Shown one piece after another: positions 18,564 through 30,042 of a DNA stretch of 64,000 bases. The DNA comes from CADEEN01 sp963840805. Lineage in GTDB: Bacteria > Pseudomonadota > Gammaproteobacteria > Burkholderiales > Burkholderiaceae_C. The translations under genes and the position numbers were made by a program. The stretch lies in the NCBI GenBank assembly GCA_963840805.1, contig CAWJAJ010000002.1, forward strand, positions 62,001 to 126,000, read 5' to 3'. Within the stretch, counting starts at the first letter, position 1. Every line of letters starts with the position of its first letter. The notes below the pieces were generated by a model. It was not told the origin of the DNA. It worked only from the letters and a program-made list of their open reading frames with translations, and ran no database searches.

Positions 18564-19310
18564 GTGACTCTGCCCTGGCCCTACCCGTTCTGGATCGCGC
18601 ACCGCGGCGCCGGCAAGTTGGCGCCGGAAAACACGCTGGCGGCGTTCCGCCTCGGCGCGCAACACGGCTACAGCGCCTTCGAGTGCGACGTCAAGCTGAG
18701 CGCCGACGACGTGCCCTTCCTGCTGCACGACGCGGCGTTGGCGCGCACGACGCAGGTCGACGGTGTGGCCGGCGAGCGGCCGTGGACCTATTTGTCGCAA
18801 CTCGACGCCGGCGGCTGGCACAGCCGCCGTTTTGCCGGCGAACCGATGCCTACCTTGGCGGCGATCGCGCATTACGTGCGGCGCAACCGTTTCGCGCTGA
18901 ACATCGAGATCAAGCCGACGCCCGGTCACGACGAGCGCACCGGCCGCATCGTGGCGCGCGACGCGGCCCGCCTGTGGATGCACGATCCACGGCCGCCGCT
19001 GCTCAGCTCGTTCCAGCCGCAGGCATTGCAGGCGGCGCAGCAGGCCGCGCCGGCGCTGCCGCGCGCGCTGCTGCTCGACAGTCTGTGGGACGGTTGGCAG
19101 CAGACGGCGCAGTCGCTCGGCTGCGTGGCTGTCGTTGCCGACCAGGGGCTGCTCGACCGCGACCTGGTCGAGCAGTTGCATGCCCGTGGTTGGCGCGCGT
19201 TGGCCTACACCGTCAACGACGAGGCCGTCGCGCGCCGCCTGCGCGAGTTCGGCATCGACGGCCTGATCACCGACGCCGTCGATCAATTCCCACCCACCGA
19301 CGCGGGTTGA
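18564..19310 (+). CDS. ugpQ: Glycerophosphodiester phosphodiesterase
   Basis: 248-residue cytoplasmic GDPD-family enzyme hydrolysing glycerophosphodiesters to glycerol-3-phosphate and an alcohol. The family catalytic residues appear in IAHRGAGKLAPENTLAAF (His, Arg, Glu), FECDVKLSADDVPFLLHD (Glu, Asp, His) and LNIEIKP. GTG at 18564 is the best start, giving MTLPWPYPFWIAHRG. It closes the ugp operon, so imported diesters are used directly. It ends 3 bp from the end of the convergent MFS gene, leaving no room for a separate terminator. Confidence 0.94.
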   Translation: MTLPWPYPFWIAHRGAGKLAPENTLAAFRLGAQHGYSAFECDVKLSADDVPFLLHDAALARTTQVDGVAGERPWTYLSQLDAGGWHSRRFAGEPMPTLAAIAHYVRRNRFALNIEIKPTPGHDERTGRIVARDAARLWMHDPRPPLLSSFQPQALQAAQQAAPALPRALLLDSLWDGWQQTAQSLGCVAVVADQGLLDRDLVEQLHARGWRALAYTVNDEAVARRLREFGIDGLITDAVDQFPPTDAG

Positions 19311-19313
19311 CGC

Positions 19314-20657
19314 TCACGCGCCGCCGGCACTGCCGCCGGGCAACGCGACCAGCGCCTCGGCACCGAGTTGATCGTCGAACGTCTCCGGCGCCGGCAAGCT
19401 GCGCACGCCGCGCAGCAACGGGTGGCGCCAGGCCGCCAGCGCGACGCACAGGGCGCCGACACCGGCAAACGCGAGCGACGCGCGCAGGTCGACATGCTCG
19501 CCGAGCCAGCCACCGATCAAGGCCCCGGGGCCGGCCGGCAGCAGGATCAGCCAGCGCATCGTGCTGGTCATGCGGCCCAGCAGCGGCGCCGGCGTGACGG
19601 CTTGCCGCAGCGACAGGAAATTGATGAAGATCAGCACCGCACCGAAGCCGAAGCACACCAGCATGCCGGCGAACATCGCCTGGCCGAGGCTGTGCGCCGG
19701 TGCCAGCGACAGCAGCAGCCAACCCACGCCGCACACGGCCAGGCCGAGCAGCAGCGAGGGGCCCGGTCCGATGCGCGCCGAGATGCGGTGGCCGAGCGTG
19801 CTGGCGGCAATCGTGCCCAGACCCAAGCCGACGAAGCTGAGACCGATCTGCGATTCGTTCATGCCCAGCGTGCGGGTGGCAAACAGGATCTGCACCACGA
19901 TCGCTGCGTGGTGGCACATCTGCCACAGGCCGACCGTGAGGGCCATCGTCATCAGCAGCGGCGTGCCGCGCACGAAGTGCAGGCCGGCACGCAGGTCGCG
20001 CCAGAAATGCCGATCGTGCCTTGGCGTCAGCCGTTCTTGCACCCTCACGGCGCGCAGGATCGCCACCGACGCCACCAGCATCAGCGCGTCGAGCAACAGC
20101 GCCATCGGCGCACCGACGGCCTTGATCAACGCACCGGCAAACCCCGGCCCGGCGACCTCGGCACCCGAACTGGCCAGCGCATTGCGTGCGTGGGCCTCGA
20201 CCAGCCGCTCGCGCGGCACCACCTGCGTCAGCACGATCTGCGCCGCCGAACCGGCGACGACGTAGACGCAGCCCATCACGAAGGCCACCACGTACATCCA
20301 CGGCATCGACAGCCAGCCGAGCGCCCAGGCCGCCGGCACGCTGGCGACGATCAGGCCGAGCGCGGCCTCGCCGGCGATGTAGACGGGCAGCTTGCGCACG
20401 CGATCGAGCCAGACGCCGCTGGGCAGGCTGAGCAGTACGAACGGGGCGATCTCCATCGCCACCAGCACCCCCATCTGCGTCGGGCTGGCGTGCAGCAGCA
20501 CCGCGGCGGTCAGTGGCAGCGCCAGCATCGTGATCTGGCCACCGAGCGAGCTGATCAGGATCGACGACCACAGGCGCCGGTAGACGGCGTCGCGCAGCAA
20601 ATCGTCGGGGGGCAGCGCGAGGCGCTGCCGGAGCAAAGCGAGAAAACGGCGGGTCAT
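19314..20657 (-). CDS. MFS transporter (EntS-like, MFS_3 type)
   Basis: 447 residues, about 12 membrane helices, no soluble extra domains. The N-terminal half has the pattern RLWSSILISSLGGQITMLALPLTAAVLL and the MFS loop motif PSGVWLDRVRKLPVYI. Central features include LTQVVPRERLVEAHARN and SGAEVAGPGFAGALI, as in enterobactin/multidrug exporters of the EntS group. Substrate unknown. It is transcribed toward ugpQ. Upstream lie a 25-codon candidate leader reading frame and a strong hairpin that could attenuate its expression. Confidence 0.88.
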   Translation of the reverse strand: MTRRFLALLRQRLALPPDDLLRDAVYRRLWSSILISSLGGQITMLALPLTAAVLLHASPTQMGVLVAMEIAPFVLLSLPSGVWLDRVRKLPVYIAGEAALGLIVASVPAAWALGWLSMPWMYVVAFVMGCVYVVAGSAAQIVLTQVVPRERLVEAHARNALASSGAEVAGPGFAGALIKAVGAPMALLLDALMLVASVAILRAVRVQERLTPRHDRHFWRDLRAGLHFVRGTPLLMTMALTVGLWQMCHHAAIVVQILFATRTLGMNESQIGLSFVGLGLGTIAASTLGHRISARIGPGPSLLLGLAVCGVGWLLLSLAPAHSLGQAMFAGMLVCFGFGAVLIFINFLSLRQAVTPAPLLGRMTSTMRWLILLPAGPGALIGGWLGEHVDLRASLAFAGVGALCVALAAWRHPLLRGVRSLPAPETFDDQLGAEALVALPGGSAGGA

Positions 20658-20721
20658 GGGGTTCTCGTCGATAGCGAGCGGTCTCGTGAACCGCCTTGCG
20701 CGCCAGGCCCCAAAATGACTT

Positions 20722-20754
20722 CGGGCCTGACGCCGATGTTTCGGCGCAGGCCCG
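20722..20754 (-). terminator. Attenuator/terminator-like hairpin upstream of the MFS gene
   Basis: CGGGCCTG and CGCCGA pair with TCGGCG and CAGGCCCG, giving a 14-bp stem with one bulged base and a 4-nt loop. On the minus strand it is followed by AGTCATTTTGGGG, a weak T-run. It lies between the small reading frame at 20781-20858 and the MFS start at 20657. Confidence 0.5.
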
Positions 20755-20780
20755 GTCGGGGCAATGCCGAAGCGGAAGAC

Positions 20781-20858
20781 TCAGTGCGCGACCACCGATG
20801 CGCCCGGCACCGGCAAGCTGCGCAGGCAGCGTCGGTTCGGGATGTCGTGGGTGGTCAT
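20781..20858 (-). CDS. Candidate 25-residue leader peptide
   Basis: ATG at 20858 is preceded by GGAG at 8-bp spacing. The peptide reads MTTHDIPNRRCLRSLPVPG and ends ASVVAH, then TGA. It is the only gene-like object in the 278-bp gap between argJ and the MFS gene. It is followed by a strong hairpin. The cluster RRCLR could be a stalling sequence, or this may be a small protein. No homologue is recognised, and chance occurrence cannot be excluded. Confidence 0.4.
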   Translation of the reverse strand: MTTHDIPNRRCLRSLPVPGASVVAH

Positions 20859-20935
20859 GGCGCGGTCTCCAGGGCTCGAAGAGATGGCAGCGATGCTAGC
20901 AGCGGCAGCGTCCGGCACGCAAGTCGGACGCACCC

Positions 20936-22165
20936 CTAACTGCGATAGTCGGCGTTGATGCTGACGTAATCGTGCGACAGGTCGCAGGTCCAGACCGTCG
21001 TGTGCGCCGGGCCACGGTGCAGGTCCACGCGCACGGTGATCTCGGCCTGCTTCATCACCCGCTGGCCCTGCTCTTCCCGGTAGTCGGGATGGCGGCCACC
21101 ACGCACGACCACGTGCACGTCGTCGAGAAAGAGGTCGATCAGAGACTGGTCGAGGTCGTCGATGCCGGCATAGCCGACCGCCGCCAGGATGCGCCCGAGG
21201 TTCGGGTCGCTGGCGAAGAACGCGGTCTTGACCAGCGGCGAATGCGCGATCGCGTACGCAGCGAGCCGACACTCCTCTTGGGTGCGCCCGCCATCAACGC
21301 ACACGGTGATGAACTTGGTGGCGCCCTCGCCATCGCGCACGATCGCCTGCGCCAGTTGGCGCGCGACGGCGAACACCGCCTCGCGCAGCAGCGCGCCCTC
21401 GGACGACTCGGCTTGCGTGATCGGCGCATGGCCGGCCGCGCCGGTGGCGATCAGCACGAACGAATCGTTGGTGCTGGTGTCGCCGTCGATGGTGATGCGG
21501 TTGAAACTCTGGTCGGCCGCTTCGCGCACGAGGCCCTGCATCAATGTCGGGTCGAGCACGGCATCGGTGGCCACGAAGCCGAGCATCGTGGCCATGTTCG
21601 GCCGGATCATCCCGGCGCCTTTGGCAATCCCGGTCACCGTCACCGTGCGGCCATCGATCGTGACCTGTCGCGATGCCGCCTTCGGCAGCGTGTCGGTGGT
21701 CATGATGCCCTCGGCCGCGGCGAGCCAATTGTCGGACGACCGACTCGCCAGTGCCGCCGGCAATCCGGCGACGATGCGCTCGACCGGCAGCGTCTCCATG
21801 ATCACGCCGGTGGAAAACGGCAACACCTGCTCTGGCGTGAGGTCGAGTCGCTGCGCCAGCGCGATGCACGTCGTGCGGGCACGCACGATGCCGTCGTCGC
21901 CGGTACCGGCATTGGCATTGCCGGTGTTGATCACCAGCGCACGAATGCCGTGGCCGGCAGCCAGATGCTGGCGGCAGACCTGCACCGGGGCGGCACAGAA
22001 CCGGTTGCGCGTGAACACCGCCGCCACGCTTGAACCCTCGGCCAGCGTGAACAACACCAGATCCTTGCGATTGGCCTTGCGCACGCCGGCCATCGCCACC
22101 CCGATCTCGACGCCGGCGACGGAGTGCAGCTCAGCGGGGATGGGCGTGGTCAGGTTGACGGGCAT
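20936..22165 (-). CDS. argJ: Bifunctional glutamate N-acetyltransferase/ornithine acetyltransferase
   Basis: 409-residue enzyme of cyclic arginine synthesis, moving acetyl from N-acetylornithine to glutamate. It is made as a precursor that cleaves itself before the Thr in KGAGMIRPNMATMLGF, which is present, so processing to alpha and beta chains is expected. Other family motifs are GNANAGTGDDG, STGVIME, NRITIDGDTSTND and SDPNLGRILAAVGYAG. The C-terminus SHDYVSINADYRS is typical. It begins 13 bp after secA ends. Confidence 0.96.
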   Translation of the reverse strand: MPVNLTTPIPAELHSVAGVEIGVAMAGVRKANRKDLVLFTLAEGSSVAAVFTRNRFCAAPVQVCRQHLAAGHGIRALVINTGNANAGTGDDGIVRARTTCIALAQRLDLTPEQVLPFSTGVIMETLPVERIVAGLPAALASRSSDNWLAAAEGIMTTDTLPKAASRQVTIDGRTVTVTGIAKGAGMIRPNMATMLGFVATDAVLDPTLMQGLVREAADQSFNRITIDGDTSTNDSFVLIATGAAGHAPITQAESSEGALLREAVFAVARQLAQAIVRDGEGATKFITVCVDGGRTQEECRLAAYAIAHSPLVKTAFFASDPNLGRILAAVGYAGIDDLDQSLIDLFLDDVHVVVRGGRHPDYREEQGQRVMKQAEITVRVDLHRGPAHTTVWTCDLSHDYVSINADYRS

Positions 22166-22178
22166 AGTGGGATTCGGC

Positions 22179-24923
<2,745 letters not shown>

Positions 24924-25062
24924 GCGGCGTGGCTTGTTTGTGTTGGCGCGTGCGGGGCCCGGGCGACGTGGGGCGGCTCCGGGCATTCGCAAGGGCAGGT
25001 CAAGGCATGCCCATGCCCACGCCTCGCATCAAACGCACAAAGTGCGCGATTTTACCCGGGGG

Positions 25063-26067
25063 TCAGCGCGAGCGCCCGCTGGCCAACTGTGGCCGCGGAT
25101 CACCGGCGCGCGCCGCCAGGAAGCGCGCCGGGTTCTGCGGCACGCCCTCGACCAGCACTTCAAAGTGCAGGTGCGGGCCGGTCGAGCGGCCGCTGGTGCC
25201 GACCGTGGCGACGGGCTGGGCGCGCTTGACGAGATCGCCGGCCTTGACCAGCACCTTCGATGCATGAGCGTACCGCGTCAGCAGGCCGTTGCCATGGTCG
25301 ATCTCGACCAGATTGCCATAGGCGGGGTGCGCTGCGGTCGACACCACCATGCCGCCGGCGGCGGCCAGGATCGGCGTGCCCACCTCGGCCGGGAAGTCGA
25401 GCCCGGTGTGCAGCGCCGGGCGATCCGAGAACGGGTCATTGCGAAAACCGAACCCCGATCCGACGGGGCCATTGATCGGTGCAGAGCTGGGCACCATCAG
25501 CTGCGCCAACCGGCCTTCGAGCAGCCGCGACTCGATCAGCGTAAAGAGATCGGTGGTTTGGTCGGTGCGCTCGTCGAGCTGAACGACGTGGTCGTTCAGG
25601 CCGTCGAGCGACTGCAGGCGCTCGGCCCGCCCGACGTCCGGCACGAACGGGCCGCCCAGCCCGCCTTTGGGTGCCCCGGCCGGCGCCGAGGCGGCTCCGC
25701 CGCCTGACCGCAGCAGGGGCTTGAACTCCTCTGGCTTGACGCCGGCCAGACCCGAGACGCGATCGCCCATCGCCTCGAGCTTGAGCAGTTTGGCCTGCAT
25801 CTCTCCAACCTTCTTGGCCATCGCGTCGAGGTTCTCGCGCAGGAAGCGATCGCGTTGTGCCGCTTCGTCGCGTATCACCAGCTTCACCACCTGGCTGACC
25901 ACCGGCCAGCCGTCACGCACCGCCGTCAGGAAGACGAAGTGATAGATCGCGCCGGACAGCACCATCAGCACGGCCGCCAGCACCGCCAGTGCCGCACCGA
26001 GTTGCAGTCGATTGAATTGCAGCACGCGCGTTGCCGCAAGACTGCCATGAGTGATCAGTATCTGCAT
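25063..26067 (-). CDS. Membrane-anchored M23 (LytM) peptidase
   Basis: 334 residues from MQILITHGSLAATRVLQF. One membrane helix (LGAALAVLAAVLMVLSGAIYHFVF) is followed by a coiled-coil-prone region (RFLRENLDAMAKKVGEMQAKLLKLE) and a C-terminal M23 domain. Zinc ligands look intact: HTGLDFPAEVGTPI (His, Asp) and GPHLHFEV (HxH). It should hydrolyse peptidoglycan cross-links in the periplasm or regulate amidases. The start overlaps by 21 bp the start of the divergent dciA gene. It lies 139 bp upstream of secA. Confidence 0.93.
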   Translation of the reverse strand: MQILITHGSLAATRVLQFNRLQLGAALAVLAAVLMVLSGAIYHFVFLTAVRDGWPVVSQVVKLVIRDEAAQRDRFLRENLDAMAKKVGEMQAKLLKLEAMGDRVSGLAGVKPEEFKPLLRSGGGAASAPAGAPKGGLGGPFVPDVGRAERLQSLDGLNDHVVQLDERTDQTTDLFTLIESRLLEGRLAQLMVPSSAPINGPVGSGFGFRNDPFSDRPALHTGLDFPAEVGTPILAAAGGMVVSTAAHPAYGNLVEIDHGNGLLTRYAHASKVLVKAGDLVKRAQPVATVGTSGRSTGPHLHFEVLVEGVPQNPARFLAARAGDPRPQLASGRSR

Positions 26068-26409
26068 CAGCCTAAACTCCTCGACGTGGTCTCGACCAAG
26101 CCCTCGACATCGGCGGTGCCCTTGGGCATCAGCCTGGCCCGTGCGCTCGACCAGAGCAGCAGCCTGGCCGATCTGGCAAGGCGCATCGAACAATCGAACG
26201 CCCGTTATGCCGCAATTCGCCCCCACCTGCCCGAGCCGCTGCGTGCACAAGTGCAGGCAGGACCGGTCGACGATCAAGGCTGGTCGCTGCTGGCCTCCAA
26301 TGCGGCCGTCGCCGCCAAGTTACGCCACCTGCTGCCGCGTCTGGCCGAGACGCTGCGCGAGCAGGGCTGGCCGGAACTCCCGATCCGCGTGCGCATCCGC
26401 TCGCGCTGA
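26047..26409 (+). CDS. dciA: DUF721/DciA-family protein
   Basis: 120 residues starting MSDQYLHQPKLLDVV. The region LARALDQSSSLADLARRIEQSNARY and the LLASNAAVAAKLRHLLPRLAETLREQG segment match DUF721, the family of DciA, which loads the replicative helicase DnaB in bacteria lacking DnaC. The protein is basic at the end (RVRIRSR). It is divergent from the M23 gene with overlapping 5' ends. The gene symbol is assigned by family, not by close homology. Confidence 0.75.
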   Translation: MSDQYLHQPKLLDVVSTKPSTSAVPLGISLARALDQSSSLADLARRIEQSNARYAAIRPHLPEPLRAQVQAGPVDDQGWSLLASNAAVAAKLRHLLPRLAETLREQGWPELPIRVRIRSR

Positions 26410-26431
26410 TCGTCGCCACCCCGGCTTCGGT

Positions 26432-26507
26432 TGGTGCCGACTATCCGAATCGAACGGATGACCTACCGCTTACAAGGCGGTTGCTCTACCAGCTGAGCTA
26501 AGTCGGC
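26432..26507 (-). tRNA. tRNA-Thr (anticodon TGT)
   Basis: On the minus strand the gene reads GCCGACTTAGCTCAGCTGG... with D-arm GCTC/GAGC, anticodon arm ACCGC-CTTGTAA-GCGGT giving anticodon TGT, T-arm ending GTTCGATTC, acceptor closure GTCGGC and an encoded CCA. Length 76 nt. It lies between dciA and sspB. Confidence 0.95.
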
Positions 26508-26550
26508 GACAAGCCGGCAGCGATTTTAGGCCGCCACGGCCGGCAAGACG

Positions 26551-27054
26551 TTACTTGATGCGCTTGAGCGCAGGGCGGGTGCCACCCCCTGGCGACGGCT
26601 CCGGCGGCTCGTCCTCGTCGGCACCTGCCGCCGGGACGTCGACCGAGGTCAGCCTGGGCGCATGCCGTGTACCGGCCTCGGTGACCGGCAGCGGCACCGG
26701 GCCCGCGGCGCCTGGCGCACTGGGCACCGGGAAGGCCATGCCCTGGCCGTTTTCGCGCGCGTAGATCGCAACCACATGATCGATCGGAACGACGATTTCG
26801 CGCGCCGAGCCGCCGAAGCGGGCCTTGAACTCGATCTGCTCGTTGCCCAGTTTCAGGCCGCTGGTGGCCTCGAAACCGACGTTGAGCACGATCTCGTTGT
26901 TCTTCACGTACTCCTGCGGCACCTGCACGGTGGCGTCGACGAAGACCGCGATGTAGGGCGTGAAACCGTTGTCGGTGCACCAGTCGTGCAGCGCGCGGAT
27001 CAGGTACGGCCGCGTCGAGCTGCCCTGGCCTTCGGGAGCGATCGGGTTGACCAT
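26551..27054 (-). CDS. sspB: ClpXP protease specificity-enhancing factor SspB
   Basis: 167 residues. Adaptor that delivers ssrA-tagged proteins to ClpXP. The N-terminal fold is typical: STRPYLIRALHDWCTDNGFTPY, VPQEYVKNNEIVLNVG, IEFKARFGGSAREIVVPI, IYARENGQGM. A Pro/Ala-rich linker follows. The C-terminus ends PALKRIK, the ClpX-binding XB motif type (L-K-R-I/V-K). It lies 24 bp after sspA. Confidence 0.95.
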   Translation of the reverse strand: MVNPIAPEGQGSSTRPYLIRALHDWCTDNGFTPYIAVFVDATVQVPQEYVKNNEIVLNVGFEATSGLKLGNEQIEFKARFGGSAREIVVPIDHVVAIYARENGQGMAFPVPSAPGAAGPVPLPVTEAGTRHAPRLTSVDVPAAGADEDEPPEPSPGGGTRPALKRIK

Positions 27055-27078
27055 CGCCGGCTGCCGGTGCCGCCGCGC

Positions 27079-27693
27079 CTACTTGCGCATCACCTTCTCG
27101 GACGGCGTCAGCGCCTCGATGTAGGCCGGGCGCGAAAAGATGCGCTCGGCGTACTTCAGCAGCGGCAGCGCGTTCTTCGACAGGTCGATGCCGTAGTAGT
27201 CCAGGCGCCACAGCAGTGGGGCGATCGCGACGTCGAGCATCGAAAAGTCGTCGCCGAGCATGAACTTGTTCTTCAGGAAGATCGGCGCCAGCTGTGTCAG
27301 GCGGTCGCGAATCTGGCCGCGCGCGCGCTCGAGTTGCTTGTCGGTGGCCTTGACACCGCTGCGGGCTTCGAGAATGTTGACGTTGGCGAACAGTTCCTTC
27401 TCGAAATTGAACAGGAACAGGCGCACGCGCGCGCGTGCGACCGGGTCACCGGGCATCAGCTGCGGGTGCGGGAAACGCTCGTCGATGTACTCATTGATGA
27501 TGTGCGATTCGTACAGGATCAGGTCGCGCTCGACCAGGATCGGCACCTCGTTGTACGGGTTCATCAGCGCGATGTCTTCGGGCTTGGCGAACAGGTCGAC
27601 GTCGCGAATCTCGAAATCCATGCCCTTCTCGAACAGCACGAAGCGGCAGCGGTGCGAGTAGGGGCAGGTGGTTCCGGAATAAAGCACCATCAT
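27079..27693 (-). CDS. sspA: Stringent starvation protein A (GST-fold)
   Basis: About 204 residues with glutathione-S-transferase fold. RNA-polymerase-associated starvation regulator in other proteobacteria. Two adjacent ATGs (27693, 27690); the first has GGAG at 8 bp. Visible: MVLYSGTTCPYSHRCRFVLFEKGMDFE, NPYNEVPILVERDLILYESHIINEYI and the C-terminal helical domain FMLGDDFSMLDVAIAPLLWRL. It is downstream of petC but separated from it by an intrinsic terminator, so it probably has its own promoter. Confidence 0.95.
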   Translation of the reverse strand: MMVLYSGTTCPYSHRCRFVLFEKGMDFEIRDVDLFAKPEDIALMNPYNEVPILVERDLILYESHIINEYIDERFPHPQLMPGDPVARARVRLFLFNFEKELFANVNILEARSGVKATDKQLERARGQIRDRLTQLAPIFLKNKFMLGDDFSMLDVAIAPLLWRLDYYGIDLSKNALPLLKYAERIFSRPAYIEALTPSEKVMRK

Positions 27694-27756
27694 GGCGGTG
27701 GCTCCCTTGCTGGTGATCGGATTGGATCGGAATTCTGAGGCGGTCTCAAAACACGA

Positions 27757-27790
27757 GGCGCAGTGGATGCGAAGCCGCACCCACTGCGCC
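27757..27790 (-). terminator. Intrinsic terminator after petC
   Basis: GGCGCAGTGG (27757-27766) and CCACTGCGCC (27781-27790) pair perfectly over 10 bp, with a small inner TGCG/CGCA stem. On the minus strand the hairpin is followed by TCGTGTTTTG. It lies 18 bp beyond the petC stop. Confidence 0.75.
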
Positions 27791-27807
27791 GTTGGCGTTG
27801 GTGGAAG

Positions 27808-28578
27808 CTACTTGACGTCCTTCCAGTACGCGGCGTTGAGGCGCCATGCAATGACCGTGAACAAGCCGAGGAACACCAATACCCATACACCGAGCTGTAC
27901 GCGGGTCTTCTGCACTGGCTCGCTCATCCACTGCAGGAACGCGACCAGGTCGGCGGCTGCGGTGTCGTACGCACGCGCGTCCAGCGCGCCCGGCTTCAGC
28001 ACCTCCCAGCGGCCCGTGAACACCTCCGTCTCGTGGCCATGCTCGGTTTTCTTCTCGAAGATCGGCCGGCGTTCGCCCTGCAATTCCCAGAGCACGTGCG
28101 GCATGCCGACGCTGGGAAACGCCAGGTTGTTCCAGCCGGTCGGCTTGCTGTCGTCGCGGTAGTAGGTGCGTAGGTAGGTATAGATGTAATCGGCACCGCT
28201 ACCCTGCCCGGGAGACGAGCGCGAGCGCGCGATCACCGACAGGTCCGGAGGTGCCGCTCCGAACCATTCCTTGGCCTGGCGTGCATCGATGGCCGCCTTC
28301 ATCGGGTCGCCGACCTTGTCGCCGGCGAACATCAGGTTGGCCCTGATCTGCTCATCGGTGAGGCCGATATCGGCCATGCGGTTGTAGCGCATGTAGGCCG
28401 CTGAATGGCAGTTCAGGCAGTAGTTGACGAACAGCTTCGCCCCGTGCTGCAGCGCGGCGTTGTCCGTCAGCTTCTCGGCCGGGAACTTGTCCCAGGCCAA
28501 GGCGCCCTCGGCCGCGCGGGCGCCGCCAGCGAGGACCAGCAGCGACAGCAGCACCGACTGGAGGATTCTGTTGATCAT
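27808..28578 (-). CDS. petC: Cytochrome c1 subunit of the bc1 complex
   Basis: 256 residues. A cleavable signal peptide (MINRILQSVLLSLLVLAGGARA) leads into the haem c site C54-L-N-C57-H58. The distal Met ligand is likely in the FPSVGMPHVLWEL region. The C-terminal membrane anchor is LGVWVLVFLGLFTVIAWRLNAAYW. It passes electrons from the Rieske centre to periplasmic cytochromes. It is the last gene of petABC. Confidence 0.96.
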   Translation of the reverse strand: MINRILQSVLLSLLVLAGGARAAEGALAWDKFPAEKLTDNAALQHGAKLFVNYCLNCHSAAYMRYNRMADIGLTDEQIRANLMFAGDKVGDPMKAAIDARQAKEWFGAAPPDLSVIARSRSSPGQGSGADYIYTYLRTYYRDDSKPTGWNNLAFPSVGMPHVLWELQGERRPIFEKKTEHGHETEVFTGRWEVLKPGALDARAYDTAAADLVAFLQWMSEPVQKTRVQLGVWVLVFLGLFTVIAWRLNAAYWKDVK

Positions 28579-28606
28579 GGTCGTTGTTCTCGTCTGCGGA
28601 TTGCGG

Positions 28607-30013
28607 TCAGTGCGGCTGGAAGACCACGCGCTCGGGCACCGGCTTGAAGGCACCCATCTGGCTCCACCACGGCATGAGCACGAAGAAGCCCAGGTAGTAC
28701 AGCGTGCCGATCTGCGCCAGCAGCGTCTTCAGGTCGGACGGCGGCTCGATGCCGAGCCAGCCAAGGACCAGGAACACGACCACGAACACTGCGTAGACCG
28801 CCTTGTGCCAACCGGGGCGGTAGCGGATCGACCGGGCCGGGCTGCGGTCGAGCCAGGGCAGGAAGAACAGGATGATCACGGCGCCACCCATCACCACCAC
28901 GCCCCAGAACTTGGCGTCGAAGGTCTTGAGCAGGACGATCACGACCGCTGCAGCGATCAACACGGCGACCTTGGCGATCCCCGGCAGCTTGGCCTTCCAG
29001 ACCGTCAGCAGGGCGCCCAGGGCGGCGATGACGCAGAACACGTTGACCATCGGGTCGGTGGTGGCGCGCAGCATCGAGTAGAAGGGCGTGAAGTACCAAA
29101 CCGGCGCGATGTGGGCCGGCGTCTTCAGCGGATCGGCAGGGATGAAGTTGTTGTACTCGAGGAAGTAGCCGCCCATCTCCGGCGCGAAGAACAGGATCGC
29201 CGTGAAGATCATCAGGAACACCGACACGCCCATGATGTCGTGCACCGTGTAGTACGGGTGGAAGGGAATGCCGTCGAGCGGGATGCCGGTCTTGGGATCG
29301 CGCTTGGCCTTGATCTCGATGCCATCGGGGTTGTTCGAGCCCACGTCGTGCAGCGCAAAGATGTGCGCCGCCACCAGGCCCAGCAGCACCAGCGGCACGG
29401 CGATCACGTGGAAGGCGAAGAAGCGGTTCAGCGTGGCATCGCCGACCACGTAGTCACCGCGGATCAGCAGAGCCAGGTCCGGCCCGACAAGCGGAATCGC
29501 GGCGAACAGGTTGATGATCACCTGGGCGCCCCAGTAGCTCATCTGGCCCCAGGGCAGCAGGTAACCGAAGAAGCCTTCGGCCATCAGGCACAGGAAGATC
29601 GCACAGCCGAAGATCCATACCAGCTCCCGCGGCTTGCGGTAACTGCCATACAGCAGACCGCGGAACATGTGCAGGTAGACGACGAGGAAGAACGCGCTGG
29701 CGCCGGTGGAATGCATGTAGCGCACCAGCCAGCCCCAGGGCACGTCGCGCATGATGTACTCGACCGAAGCGAAGGCCAGCGCCGCGTCGGGCTTGTAGTG
29801 CATCACGAGGAAGATGCCGGTCACGATCTGCATCACCAGCACCAGCATCGACAGCACGCCGAAGAAGTACCAGAAGTTCATGTTCTTCGGCGCGTAGTAC
29901 TCGGACATGTGCACCCGGTACGCGTCGAACGCCGTGGGAAACCGGTTCTGCGTCCAGAGCGTCAACTTCTCGACGATCGATGCTCCTGCCGGCGCTTCCT
30001 TGAATTCAGCCAT
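28607..30013 (-). CDS. petB: Cytochrome b subunit of the bc1 complex
   Basis: 468 residues, full-length cytochrome b (fused b6 and subunit IV parts, as in proteobacteria). The haem-ligating histidine regions are visible (RYMHSTGASAFFLVVYLHMFRGL; NRFFAFHVIAVPLVLLGLVAAHIFALH), as are the Qo-site GYLLPWGQMSYWGA and the PEW-like PADPLKTPAHI region. About eight transmembrane helices plus extra C-terminal helices. It forms the quinol oxidation and quinone reduction sites. Confidence 0.97.
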   Translation of the reverse strand: MAEFKEAPAGASIVEKLTLWTQNRFPTAFDAYRVHMSEYYAPKNMNFWYFFGVLSMLVLVMQIVTGIFLVMHYKPDAALAFASVEYIMRDVPWGWLVRYMHSTGASAFFLVVYLHMFRGLLYGSYRKPRELVWIFGCAIFLCLMAEGFFGYLLPWGQMSYWGAQVIINLFAAIPLVGPDLALLIRGDYVVGDATLNRFFAFHVIAVPLVLLGLVAAHIFALHDVGSNNPDGIEIKAKRDPKTGIPLDGIPFHPYYTVHDIMGVSVFLMIFTAILFFAPEMGGYFLEYNNFIPADPLKTPAHIAPVWYFTPFYSMLRATTDPMVNVFCVIAALGALLTVWKAKLPGIAKVAVLIAAAVVIVLLKTFDAKFWGVVVMGGAVIILFFLPWLDRSPARSIRYRPGWHKAVYAVFVVVFLVLGWLGIEPPSDLKTLLAQIGTLYYLGFFVLMPWWSQMGAFKPVPERVVFQPH

Positions 30014-30042
30014 GTTGTCTTGCCTCGCCAGTGCGTTGGGGT

